Below, piece by piece: positions 1-5,007 of a DNA stretch of 5,007 nucleotides. The notes beneath the pieces were generated by a model, which did no database searches, was not told where the DNA came from, and saw only the letters and a list, made by a program, of their open reading frames with translations. The position numbers and the translations under genes were made by a program. Each line of letters begins with the position of its first letter. Positions within the stretch are counted from its first letter, which is position 1. The DNA comes from Acetobacteraceae bacterium (GTDB lineage Bacteria > Pseudomonadota > Alphaproteobacteria > Acetobacterales > Acetobacteraceae), in the NCBI GenBank assembly GCA_947462945.1, contig CANHTE010000152.1, positions 1 to 5,007 of the forward strand, written 5' to 3'.

Positions 1-189
1 ATCCTTTTCGATCAGGTGCCACCTGAGCGCCTCGCGCACCGTGCGAATGCCCAGTGAGCGCAACAGCAGAAGGTCCAGGGCAGCCCAGCGTGCATGTCCG
101 CTCGCTTCGAGGGCATCCACCCGCCTGCGGTCCATGCGCCGGTGGGATGCACTCTCAAACCCGCCCCAGACGTTGCTGGCAAACCGAAT
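1..189 (-). CDS. Partial clan-A glycoside-hydrolase-like protein, N-terminus only
   Basis: The frame is open from just after the mutase gene to the window edge, with no stop, so only the 5' part of the gene is visible. The readable protein contains NVWGGFES, then a helix-like stretch ending in RSLGIRTVREALRWHLIEK. From memory, this resembles the N-terminus of TIM-barrel (clan GH-A, beta-glucosidase-like) proteins encoded in polysaccharide loci, where a GGFE motif is followed by a G-I-R-T-V-R...RWHLIE strand-helix element. The start is uncertain. The first ATG in frame is at 135, but it would remove the WGGFE motif and has no Shine-Dalgarno sequence. Upstream, an ATT at 189 lies 11 bases after AGGGG (205-201). 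No ATG, GTG or TTG occurs in this frame between 135 and about 300. The gene follows the fusion gene almost without a gap and is probably co-transcribed with it. Its role in glycan trimming or assembly is inference; the family call is moderately supported. Confidence 0.55.
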   Translation of the reverse strand, partial: MRFASNVWGGFESASHRRMDRRRVDALEASGHARWAALDLLLLRSLGIRTVREALRWHLIEKD

Positions 190-203
190 ACGCGTCAGCG
201 CCC

Positions 204-2489
204 CTACTCGGCCACGGCTTTGACTTTGGCCACGTCCAGAAGACGACGCGCCGCCGCCAGGGCCTGCGCCACCACCTGGTCCATGTTCATGTACCGATAA
301 GTGCCCAACCGGCCGAGGAAGGTGACGCCGGTCTCCGCATCGGCCAAGGCTTCGTAGCGCTTGTAGAGCGCCTGATTGGCCGCGTTCGGAATCGGGTAGA
401 ACGGCTCCCCCGTCGCGGAGGATGTCTCGCGGCAAAGACTGGTGAAGCGGTGGCTTTGCCCCGTGATGTGCTTGAACTCGGAGCAGCGGGTATAGGGCGT
501 CTCCATCCCGGGATAATTGATGGTCCCCACCGGCTGCACGAATTCCACTTCGCGTGTTTCATGTTCGAACACCAGCGAACGATAGGGAAGCGCGCCGAAA
601 CACAGGCCGAAATAGCTGTCCACCGGCCCCGTGAAGACAAGATGCGACGAGGCCTTGGCATCGAGCTCCGCATAATCGGTGGAAAGCCGCAGGGTGATGT
701 TCGGGTGGTCCAGCATCTTCTCGAACATGCGCGTGTAGCCCTCGGCGGGCATGCACTGATGGCGGTCCTGGAAGTAGCGGTCATCATCGCTCGCCCGCGT
801 CGGAACGCGCGCGGTGACGGCACGATCAAGCTCGCTGGGGTCCATGCCCCATTGCTTGCGGCTGTAGCCCTCGAAGAACATCTTGTAGAGTTGCTGCCCC
901 ACGGCCGAGACGACGAAATCCCGCGCTGAACGAATATCGGCCACAGGCTCGGCCAGGGTGCGCAGGAAGGCTTCCGCCTCCGCATCCGTGGTCAATGAGG
1001 CACCGAGCACCTTGTTCAAGGTGGTGCGATTGATCGGCATGGGCACGAGGTCACCGCCGACATCGGCGAGCACGCGATGCTCATAAGGCCGCCAGGCCGT
1101 GAAGCGGGAGAGGTAGCCCAGGACCGCGTCACTGTTGGTATGGAAGATATGCGGGCCGTAGCGATGCACCATGACGCCGCTGGCATCCAGTTCATCATAG
1201 GCATTGCCTGCGATATGCGGGCGCCGGTCCACCACGCACACCCTGTGGCCGGCCGAGGCCAGGCGCTCGGCCATCACGGCGCCGGCGAAACCGGCACCCA
1301 CCACGGTGTAATCGGCGGTGACCTTGGCCACGCCCGGGCGGATATGGGGCCGGGCCAGGCGGCGGGCCTGCTGTGCCTCGGCCAGCAGCTTCGTCATCTG
1401 ATCGGCGATGCTGTCCCAGGACATCGTCGCCAGCAGGTCATCCACCGCCACGAAATCAGAGACATCGCTGCATGCCATGATCTCGGCCGCAGCGACCACG
1501 AAGCCTGCGGCATCGGACGCCACCGTGACCGCGCCGATTCCACTGAAGCGTGAAACCACATCCGCGACCGGCGTGGAGATGACACGGCAACCGCCGGCCA
1601 GATATTCCGGCGCCTTTGTGGGGCTGATGAAGCGCGTGGCGTCATTCAACGCAAAGGGCATCAACGCGACATCCCAATGCGACAGGAAGGCCGGCAGGTC
1701 CTGATAACGCTGGACGCCCAGCCAGTGAATGTTAGGCGCCATCGGCAATTCCTCAGGCGTCAGCTTCGCGATGGGGCCGATCATGATGATCTGCCAATCC
1801 GGGCGCAGCGCCGCGATGCCGGCAATGAGGGCCATGTCCAGCCGCTCATCGATCACGCCGAAATATCCCAGGGCCGGCCGGCGGATGCGCGCCTGTTCCT
1901 CGGGCTCCGGCAGCAGACTGCGGGCGGTGAAGAAATGCGCGAGTTCCACGCCGCTCGGCATGCAATGGATGTTGCGATGCAGGTGACGCTTCGCAGCGAA
2001 CAGGCTGGCGCCGCCGGTGAACATGATGTCCGCCGAGTTGATCAGGCGCTGCTCACGCAGCCGCATTTCGGCCGGGGCGAAGCGGAAGCCGGATAATTCA
2101 TCCATGCAGTCATAGGCGACCGCGAGCCAATGGATGTGCGACGAGAAGGCCACGGCAATCGGCGTGTAATACCAGGCCACGGCAGGACCGATGGAGGCAA
2201 CCAGCTCATCCAGAAGGATGCGGACCTCATGGACATCGGTGGGGTCGGGCATCATGGGCGTGGCGACGGTCACGCCGGTCAGGGGGCAAAGACGCAGGGA
2301 AAGGCTGCGTTCCGGGCTGACCACGGGCTCTTCGAAGAAGAAGACGCGGCGGGTTTCTGCGAAGCGCGACATGAGGTGCTGCGGGCGCTGGAACACGAAA
2401 TCCCAACGCAAATGCGAAAAGCAGATCAGCGGCGGCGCAGTCTGGGGGCGGGCCTTGCCGAAATTGTAGGTTGTGCCGTCCATGGCCAT
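204..2489 (-). CDS. glf: Glycosyltransferase / UDP-galactopyranose mutase fusion protein
   Basis: A 761-residue cytoplasmic two-domain protein with no signal peptide. Residues about 19-378 resemble a GT4-type glycosyltransferase: an N-terminal SHLRWDFVFQRPQHLMSR motif, LGYFGVIDERLD at 207-218, and the nucleotide-sugar region ISPTKAPEYLAGG at 288-300. Residues about 391-752 are a full-length UDP-galactopyranose mutase, a flavoenzyme converting UDP-galactopyranose to UDP-galactofuranose. Seen there are the FAD-binding GAGFAG (398-403), RPHIAGNAYD (423-432), YGPHIFHTN (444-452), PINRTTLN (485-492), YSRKQWG (542-548), RVPTR (561-565), the LPYRSL arginine (637), NYPGMETPYTR (658-668), FYPIP (697-701) and GRLGTYRYMNMD (726-737). 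Stand-alone bacterial mutases are about 370 residues, so nothing appears to be missing. The start at 2489 is chosen because GGAG (2500-2497) lies 7 bases upstream; the frame extends further 5' but reads as low-complexity, non-protein-like sequence. The transferase's donor and acceptor cannot be told from sequence; use of UDP-Galf is an attractive guess. Confidence 0.93.
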   Translation of the reverse strand: MAMDGTTYNFGKARPQTAPPLICFSHLRWDFVFQRPQHLMSRFAETRRVFFFEEPVVSPERSLSLRLCPLTGVTVATPMMPDPTDVHEVRILLDELVASIGPAVAWYYTPIAVAFSSHIHWLAVAYDCMDELSGFRFAPAEMRLREQRLINSADIMFTGGASLFAAKRHLHRNIHCMPSGVELAHFFTARSLLPEPEEQARIRRPALGYFGVIDERLDMALIAGIAALRPDWQIIMIGPIAKLTPEELPMAPNIHWLGVQRYQDLPAFLSHWDVALMPFALNDATRFISPTKAPEYLAGGCRVISTPVADVVSRFSGIGAVTVASDAAGFVVAAAEIMACSDVSDFVAVDDLLATMSWDSIADQMTKLLAEAQQARRLARPHIRPGVAKVTADYTVVGAGFAGAVMAERLASAGHRVCVVDRRPHIAGNAYDELDASGVMVHRYGPHIFHTNSDAVLGYLSRFTAWRPYEHRVLADVGGDLVPMPINRTTLNKVLGASLTTDAEAEAFLRTLAEPVADIRSARDFVVSAVGQQLYKMFFEGYSRKQWGMDPSELDRAVTARVPTRASDDDRYFQDRHQCMPAEGYTRMFEKMLDHPNITLRLSTDYAELDAKASSHLVFTGPVDSYFGLCFGALPYRSLVFEHETREVEFVQPVGTINYPGMETPYTRCSEFKHITGQSHRFTSLCRETSSATGEPFYPIPNAANQALYKRYEALADAETGVTFLGRLGTYRYMNMDQVVAQALAAARRLLDVAKVKAVAE

Positions 2490-2496
2490 CGCTGAT

Positions 2497-2500
2497 CTCC
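2497..2500 (-). promoter_or_regulatory. Ribosome binding site of the fusion gene
   Basis: GGAG on the minus strand lies 7 bases before the ATG at 2489. It fixes the start of the fusion protein and argues against the upstream ATG at 2717, which lies inside the end of the PRC-barrel gene. A second in-frame ATG at 2483 (MAM) is a weaker alternative. Confidence 0.75.
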
Positions 2501-2570
2501 ATATGCTTCGCGCCGTGCACGGGGGCGCCGGGGCGGGATGATTGAATTTGAGTGCGGGCGGCCGGGGCTG

Positions 2571-2602
2571 ATGCGCGGCCGTGGTGGATGGCGGCCGCGC
2601 AT
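2571..2602 (-). terminator. GC-rich hairpin after the PRC-barrel gene, possible terminator
   Basis: The arms ATGCGCGGCCG (2571-2581) and CGGCCGCGCAT (2592-2602) are perfectly complementary, giving an 11-bp stem with a 10-base loop. The hairpin begins 17 bases after the PRC-barrel stop codon and about 80 bases before the fusion gene start, a sensible place for a transcript end. No T-run follows on either strand, so it is not a canonical intrinsic terminator. It could instead stabilise the 3' end of the upstream mRNA or attenuate read-through. Confidence 0.4.
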
Positions 2603-2619
2603 GAAGATCAGGCCGGGGG

Positions 2620-3036
2620 TCAGAGCGCCGCGGTGGAACCAGCCCTGGTGCCGTAATGCGTATCCACCGAGCCGCGCCAGCCACGATCGGACCACCCATC
2701 CGAATCCGCAGAATCATAGTTCGGGGCGCCCTTGAGCATTTGCTCCGTCACATTGGTGACGTAGCCGTCATGCGCCTGGCTGTAGGTCAGATGCCGCCAG
2801 GGGAGCGGGTAATAGCTGCGCCCCATGCCGAGAAAACCGCCGAATGACAGAACGGCATAAGCGACGTGCCCGTCCCGCTTGCCGATCATCACGGTATGGA
2901 TGGAGCCCAGTTCATTGCCCGAAACGTCATAGACGGGCGTTCCCTCGACCTTGTCGGAGGCAATCAGCGAGACGGTCTCGTCGCGTTCCACATCGCCATC
3001 GGGTGTCCCGCTGCGGGGGGCAGAGAAATCAGACAT
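2620..3036 (-). CDS. PRC-barrel domain protein
   Basis: A 138-residue soluble protein. After an acidic, probably disordered N-terminus (1-20), residues about 22-103 match the PRC-barrel fold: SLIASDKVEGTPVYDVSGNE (23-42) is the typical 'set, linked to a named property' strand pair. It is followed by LGSIHTVMIGKRDGHVAYAV and by LGMGRSYYPLPWRHLTY (69-85), the usual glycine and PLPW segment of stand-alone bacterial members. The tail (104-138) is rich in D, S, G and W and looks disordered. PRC-barrels occur in the H subunit of photosynthetic reaction centres and in RimM; small stand-alone versions are common in alphaproteobacteria, and their function is mostly unknown. The start at 3036 has AAGGA 7 bases upstream (3048-3044); the frame continues to 3186, but that part overlaps the preceding gene. 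It lies 82 bases after the 110-residue gene and is probably co-transcribed with it. Confidence 0.88.
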   Translation of the reverse strand: MSDFSAPRSGTPDGDVERDETVSLIASDKVEGTPVYDVSGNELGSIHTVMIGKRDGHVAYAVLSFGGFLGMGRSYYPLPWRHLTYSQAHDGYVTNVTEQMLKGAPNYDSADSDGWSDRGWRGSVDTHYGTRAGSTAAL

Positions 3037-3118
3037 GTTGTCATCCTTGGAAGGAGGGTCGGCGCAAAGGGCGCGGAGGGCTTCTGGCAACGGCGGCGAG
3101 ATCGGGCCGCGGGTCGCG

Positions 3119-3451
3119 TCAGGCTGTTTCAGGAAGTTGGGCCGTGGCTCCGAGCGCCTGGCCAAGCGCTTCAATCTGCTCCACACTCTTTCGCTCCGCC
3201 CGGCCGGCGATGCGGAGCGTTCCGGTCGCCAATTTGGCCATCAGCCGCGCGACCACGGCGCCTTCTATCGGGGTCTTCTGCAGTGCCCGCCTGAGTGCGC
3301 CGAGATCCGCCTGAACAGTCTTCGCGCCGGAGACATCCAGACCTTCGAGGTGGCTCTCCCAGGCTTCAATGTTCTCGATCGCCAGGTCGGGCGTCGTTTT
3401 CGCCATTCCGGCTTCAAGCGCCTTCATGGTGTCGGCAAAACGTGCGGCCAT
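3119..3451 (-). CDS. Small helical protein of unknown function
   Basis: A 110-residue soluble protein with no signal peptide, membrane segment or cysteine; I cannot assign a function. The sequence reads as mainly alpha-helical. A first helix (about 1-18) is followed by DLAIENIEAWESHLEGLD (22-39), a short SGAK turn, and QADLGALRRALQ (47-58). Then come a region about 62-86 rich in A, L and R, and a final ERKSVEQIEALGQALG (86-101). The pattern of short amphipathic helices with a closing LGxAL resembles small conserved hypothetical proteins of alphaproteobacteria, but this is an impression from memory. The ATG at 3451 is chosen over an upstream TTG at 3481 because AAAGGGA (3465-3459) sits 7 bases before it. 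It is the first gene of a likely two-gene unit with the PRC-barrel gene, and a candidate stress-type promoter lies about 50 bases upstream. Confidence 0.75.
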   Translation of the reverse strand: MAARFADTMKALEAGMAKTTPDLAIENIEAWESHLEGLDVSGAKTVQADLGALRRALQKTPIEGAVVARLMAKLATGTLRIAGRAERKSVEQIEALGQALGATAQLPETA

Positions 3452-3458
3452 GCCGTCA

Positions 3459-3465
3459 TCCCTTT
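3459..3465 (-). promoter_or_regulatory. Ribosome binding site of the 110-residue gene
   Basis: AAAGGGA on the minus strand, 7 bases before the ATG at 3451. It decides between this start and the upstream TTG at 3481, which has no comparable site. Confidence 0.7.
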
Positions 3466-3499
3466 CTGCGTCTGCCGGCAAATTCCGGACATGTTGGCT

Positions 3500-3525
3500 G
3501 AACGCGATCGGGCCAATATCGTTGC
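3500..3525 (-). promoter_or_regulatory. Candidate EcfG-type (general stress) promoter
   Basis: Read on the minus strand, GCAAC (3525-3521) is followed after 16 bases by CGTT (3504-3501). The known EcfG-type consensus in alphaproteobacteria is GGAAC-N16/17-CGTT, so one base of the -35 element differs and the spacing fits. Transcription would start near 3494 and leave a leader of roughly 40 bases before the ATG at 3451. An EcfG-like sigma gene lies in the same window, and small PRC-barrel proteins are, to my knowledge, frequent members of such regulons. A near-match of this size can occur by chance. Confidence 0.4.
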
Positions 3526-3627
3526 AAAATACACGGTTGTTTCTGCCAGGCAGCGCGACAACAAGATTCCCAGGACGAAGTTATCGCTCAGTGCAAAACA
3601 TGTGACGAAGGATGTTGATGTTTTGCC

Positions 3628-3655
3628 GATCCGGCTGCGCTGGATTTATTTTTTC
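3628..3655 (+). terminator. Plus-strand intrinsic terminator
   Basis: ATCCGGC (3629-3635) pairs with GCTGGAT (3639-3645) around a TGC loop, giving a 7-bp stem with one G-T wobble. It is followed at once by TTATTTTTTC, a good T-run. The orientation fits only plus-strand transcription, since on the minus strand the run precedes the stem. No plus-strand gene is supported upstream, so it may end a small RNA, or block antisense transcription leaving the 110-residue/PRC-barrel region. Confidence 0.6.
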
Positions 3656-4089
3656 TGATCAGGCTGAAAGACTGATGCTGGCTTTGCAATAAATAAGTCA
3701 AAAATCACCGGGAAACGGAAAAGAAACGGTCGTATATCAATATTGCGTTGTGCCTGCGGCAAAGCCGTTGCCGCGTGATGTGCACGCCGGCCCAGGGCGC
3801 CGGGAGCATGCGCCGTTCGAAAGGGCCCACGTCTCACGCTCCAGCTCATGGTTTTCGAGCATCTTGATCCGCGCAAGCGATTCCGTTTGGCCGGATGATG
3901 TTCGTGCGGGCAGCCTCACCCGCAGCGTTTCGCCCGAGGCAAATCAAGCAGCCCGGGCCAGGATACCGCGCGTGAGGCGCGGGGATGGCTGCCCGGGGGG
4001 GCAGAATAGCTGCGGCTGAGGTCGTCATTGCGAACTCAATCCTGCGCCCTGGGCTGTGCGCCGTGCTGTCTTGAGCCCTGACCTCGGTG

Positions 4090-4296
4090 TCAGGAGCCTT
4101 TCCGGCTTTTCTCAATGAGGGCCAGCAGCTCCGGGGGGATGGGTTCGTCCGCCACCTTGCCGAACATGGTGTTCAGGCTTCGGTCCAGCCACAGGTCGAA
4201 GGCGGCGTCTGCGACGCGGTCCTTGCCGCGCCGCCGTTTCCGCCGCGCTCCTGACATGGGCTTGATGTCCTTCTCGGAGCCTGACTGATCGTTCAC
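4090..4296 (-). CDS. nepR: NepR-family anti-sigma factor
   Basis: A 68-residue protein (55 if started at the ATG at 4257). A basic N-terminus (ARRKRRRGKDR, 17-27) precedes the NepR-like core: helix FDLWLDRSLNTMFGKV (33-48), the EPIP motif (51-54) and helix PELLALIEK (55-63). In the general stress switch, NepR binds and inhibits the EcfG sigma factor until phosphorylated PhyR captures it. That role is known for the family and inferred here from the motif and the sigma gene immediately upstream. Two starts are credible. GTG at 4296 has AGGA (4306-4303) 6 bases upstream, overlapping the sigma stop codon, which suggests translational coupling. ATG at 4257 has AAGGA (4272-4268) 10 bases upstream. 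I prefer the GTG for spacing. The frame is also open further upstream, but there it overlaps the sigma gene out of frame and is not coding. Confidence 0.8.
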   Translation of the reverse strand: MNDQSGSEKDIKPMSGARRKRRRGKDRVADAAFDLWLDRSLNTMFGKVADEPIPPELLALIEKSRKGS

Positions 4297-4302
4297 GCCA
4301 CG

Positions 4303-4306
4303 TCCT
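4303..4306 (-). promoter_or_regulatory. nepR ribosome binding site overlapping the sigma stop codon
   Basis: AGGA on the minus strand shares two bases with the TAG stop (4307-4305) of the sigma gene and lies 6 bases before the GTG at 4296. This arrangement would let ribosomes finishing the sigma gene restart on nepR and keep the two proteins in proportion. Confidence 0.5.
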
Positions 4307-4958
4307 AGAGGGCCTGTATCCCGCGAGGTTCCGACTTCATACGGGCCGGGCGCTGTGGCCCTGGCGCGTTTGCGTGCCCTCGCACCGCGCCCGAACCAAG
4401 GCCGCGGGTGGAGCTCGGTGCGGGCACTTCCCCCAAAATCCATAGCCGTAGCTGCGCGCGGCTCCGCGAAACGCGCGCCTTCAGCGTGCCCACGGGGACG
4501 CCCAGCTGCGCCGAGGCGTCCTCGTAGGAAACGCCTTGCACGGAGATCAACAGGAGAAGCAGCCTCTGTTCCGCCGGCAGCCGCGCCAAATGGTGATGCA
4601 ATTCCTTCATGGCGAGGCTCTCCTCCTGCCCGCCGCTGCGCGCCAGGCTGGAAGGGGGTGCGTCTTCCAGCATGGCGGTCGGGCGTCGGCGCCGGCAATC
4701 GGACAGAAAACGATTGCGCAGGATGCTGCCCATCCATGCCCGGAAATTCGTGCCTGGTTCGAACGAGCTGCTGGCCGCCAAAGCGCTTGCCACCGCCGTC
4801 TGCACAAGGTCATCCGCGTCCGGGCGGTTGCGCGTGAGGGCCAAGGCCTGCTGGCGCAGCGAGGGCAGCACCGCCAGCATCTGGTCATGGAAGTCGCTCA
4901 GAGAGGGGCTCCGGGGCTGGGTGTTGAGCGAGGCACCATGCGGCATATTCTGGCTCAT
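4305..4958 (-). CDS. ECF RNA polymerase sigma factor, EcfG-like
   Basis: A 217-residue sigma-70 family protein of the extracytoplasmic-function type, which directs RNA polymerase to a dedicated promoter set. Region 2 spans about 23-92: LPSLRQQALALTRNRPDADDLVQ (31-53), then FEPGTNFRAWMGSILRNRF (66-84), the hallmark form seen in EcfG proteins, and the basic CRRRR. Region 4 spans about 115-172: LARLPAEQRLLLLL (124-137), then the helix-turn-helix YEDASAQLGVPVGTLKARVSRSRAQL (145-170). No region 3 is present, as expected for ECF factors. The last 38 residues are rich in P, R and G and look disordered, an unusual extension. The start at 4958 has AAAGGG (4972-4967) 8 bases upstream. The nepR-like gene follows 8 bases after its stop, which supports the general-stress assignment. 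Only about 50 bases upstream are visible, so its promoter cannot be judged. Confidence 0.9.
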   Translation of the reverse strand: MSQNMPHGASLNTQPRSPSLSDFHDQMLAVLPSLRQQALALTRNRPDADDLVQTAVASALAASSSFEPGTNFRAWMGSILRNRFLSDCRRRRPTAMLEDAPPSSLARSGGQEESLAMKELHHHLARLPAEQRLLLLLISVQGVSYEDASAQLGVPVGTLKARVSRSRAQLRLWILGEVPAPSSTRGLGSGAVRGHANAPGPQRPARMKSEPRGIQAL

Positions 4959-4995
4959 GGGGAAGGCCCTTTCGTGGGTACATCAGGTCAACACC

Positions 4996-5007
4996 CCAGG
5001 CGCCTGG
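4996..5007. repeat. 12-bp perfect palindrome upstream of the sigma gene
   Basis: CCAGGCGCCTGG is its own reverse complement and lies 37 bases upstream of the sigma start, at the very edge of the window. It could be an operator half-site, part of a larger repeat, or chance in GC-rich DNA. Confidence 0.3.

Larger units (their letters stand above)
3452..4089. other. Intergenic region without a supported gene
   Basis: About 640 bases between the nepR-like gene and the 110-residue gene. Short frames on both strands are present, but none has a recognisable protein or a convincing ribosome binding site. The part from about 3585 to 3750 is clearly more AT-rich than the genes. The region holds a plus-strand intrinsic terminator (3628-3655), a candidate minus-strand stress promoter (3500-3525) and two GC-rich inverted repeats without T-runs: GCGGCAA/TTGCCGC at 3756-3774 and CTGCCC/GGGCAG at 3989-4004. 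No tRNA, insertion sequence end or CRISPR-like repeat was seen. Confidence 0.6.

Noticed and set aside
54..929. Long plus-strand open frame (291 codons) opposite the mutase domain
   Set aside because: It lies fully antisense to the well-supported mutase coding sequence, and its translation is rich in H, R and G with no recognisable motif.
2490..2570. Sigma-70 promoter for the fusion gene
   Set aside because: No pair of -35 and -10 elements at acceptable spacing could be read before the ribosome site, so none is called.
2951..3658. Plus-strand open frame of 235 codons across two small genes and the intergenic region
   Set aside because: It is antisense to the PRC-barrel and 110-residue genes, has no family resemblance, and its end is set only by the terminator region.
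3646..3876. Minus-strand 76-codon frame in the intergenic region
   Set aside because: There is no convincing ribosome site, the composition shifts midway, and no family is recognised.
3737..3919. Minus-strand 60-codon frame containing KMLENHELERETWAL
   Set aside because: Part of it looks protein-like, but the GTG start lacks a ribosome site and the rest is low-quality sequence. It could be a relic, but that cannot be supported.
3989..4004. Inverted repeat CTGCCC/GGGCAG as a terminator or operator
   Set aside because: It is a short GC-only stem with no T-run, expected by chance in this composition.
4077..4094. Hairpin CCTGAC/GTCAGG at the nepR stop codon as a terminator
   Set aside because: The stem is only 6 bp, it overlaps the stop codon, and no T-run follows on the minus strand.
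3846..4115. Minus-strand 89-codon frame downstream of nepR
   Set aside because: It starts inside nepR in another frame and has no ribosome site or recognisable domain.
4355..4837. Plus-strand 160-codon frame opposite the sigma gene
   Set aside because: It is an antisense shadow of the sigma coding sequence, rich in R, P and A.

Overview
The window most likely comes from a high-GC alphaproteobacterium, plausibly Acetobacteraceae or another Rhodospirillales/Rhizobiales-type lineage. The main reason is an EcfG-like ECF sigma factor gene followed directly by a NepR-type anti-sigma gene, a pairing known from the alphaproteobacterial general stress response (GSR). All supported genes lie on the minus strand, so transcription runs from high to low coordinates. 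Long open frames on the plus strand are antisense shadows of GC-rich coding DNA.

Layout in transcription order. (1) 4958-4090: an ECF sigma factor and a tightly coupled small NepR-like protein, whose ribosome-binding site overlaps the sigma stop codon. (2) 4089-3452: about 640 bp in which no gene can be supported. It holds a relatively AT-rich stretch, a good plus-strand intrinsic terminator with no obvious gene in front of it, and a candidate GSR promoter (GCAAC-N16-CGTT) pointing toward the next genes. (3) 3451-2620: two small genes, an unrecognised 110-residue helical protein and a 138-residue PRC-barrel protein. (4) 2619-2490: a gap with a perfect 11-bp GC-rich hairpin just after the PRC-barrel stop codon. 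(5) 2489-204: a 761-residue fusion of a glycosyltransferase and a UDP-galactopyranose mutase. (6) 203-1: the 5' end of a gene that continues out of the window and resembles the N-terminus of clan-A (TIM-barrel) glycoside-hydrolase-like proteins.

Two themes emerge. The left half is a surface-glycan module. The mutase would make UDP-galactofuranose, the fused transferase could add a sugar, and the partial downstream gene would be a glycosidase-like partner. The right half is a stress-regulation module. If the sigma factor belongs to the EcfG group and the promoter candidate is real, it may drive the 110-residue and PRC-barrel genes, but that link is inference. PhyR, the third partner of the GSR switch, is not in the window. 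I found no clearly new biological system. The most distinctive items are the domain fusion, the sigma-then-NepR gene order, the possible non-canonical start of the partial gene, and the orphan terminator.
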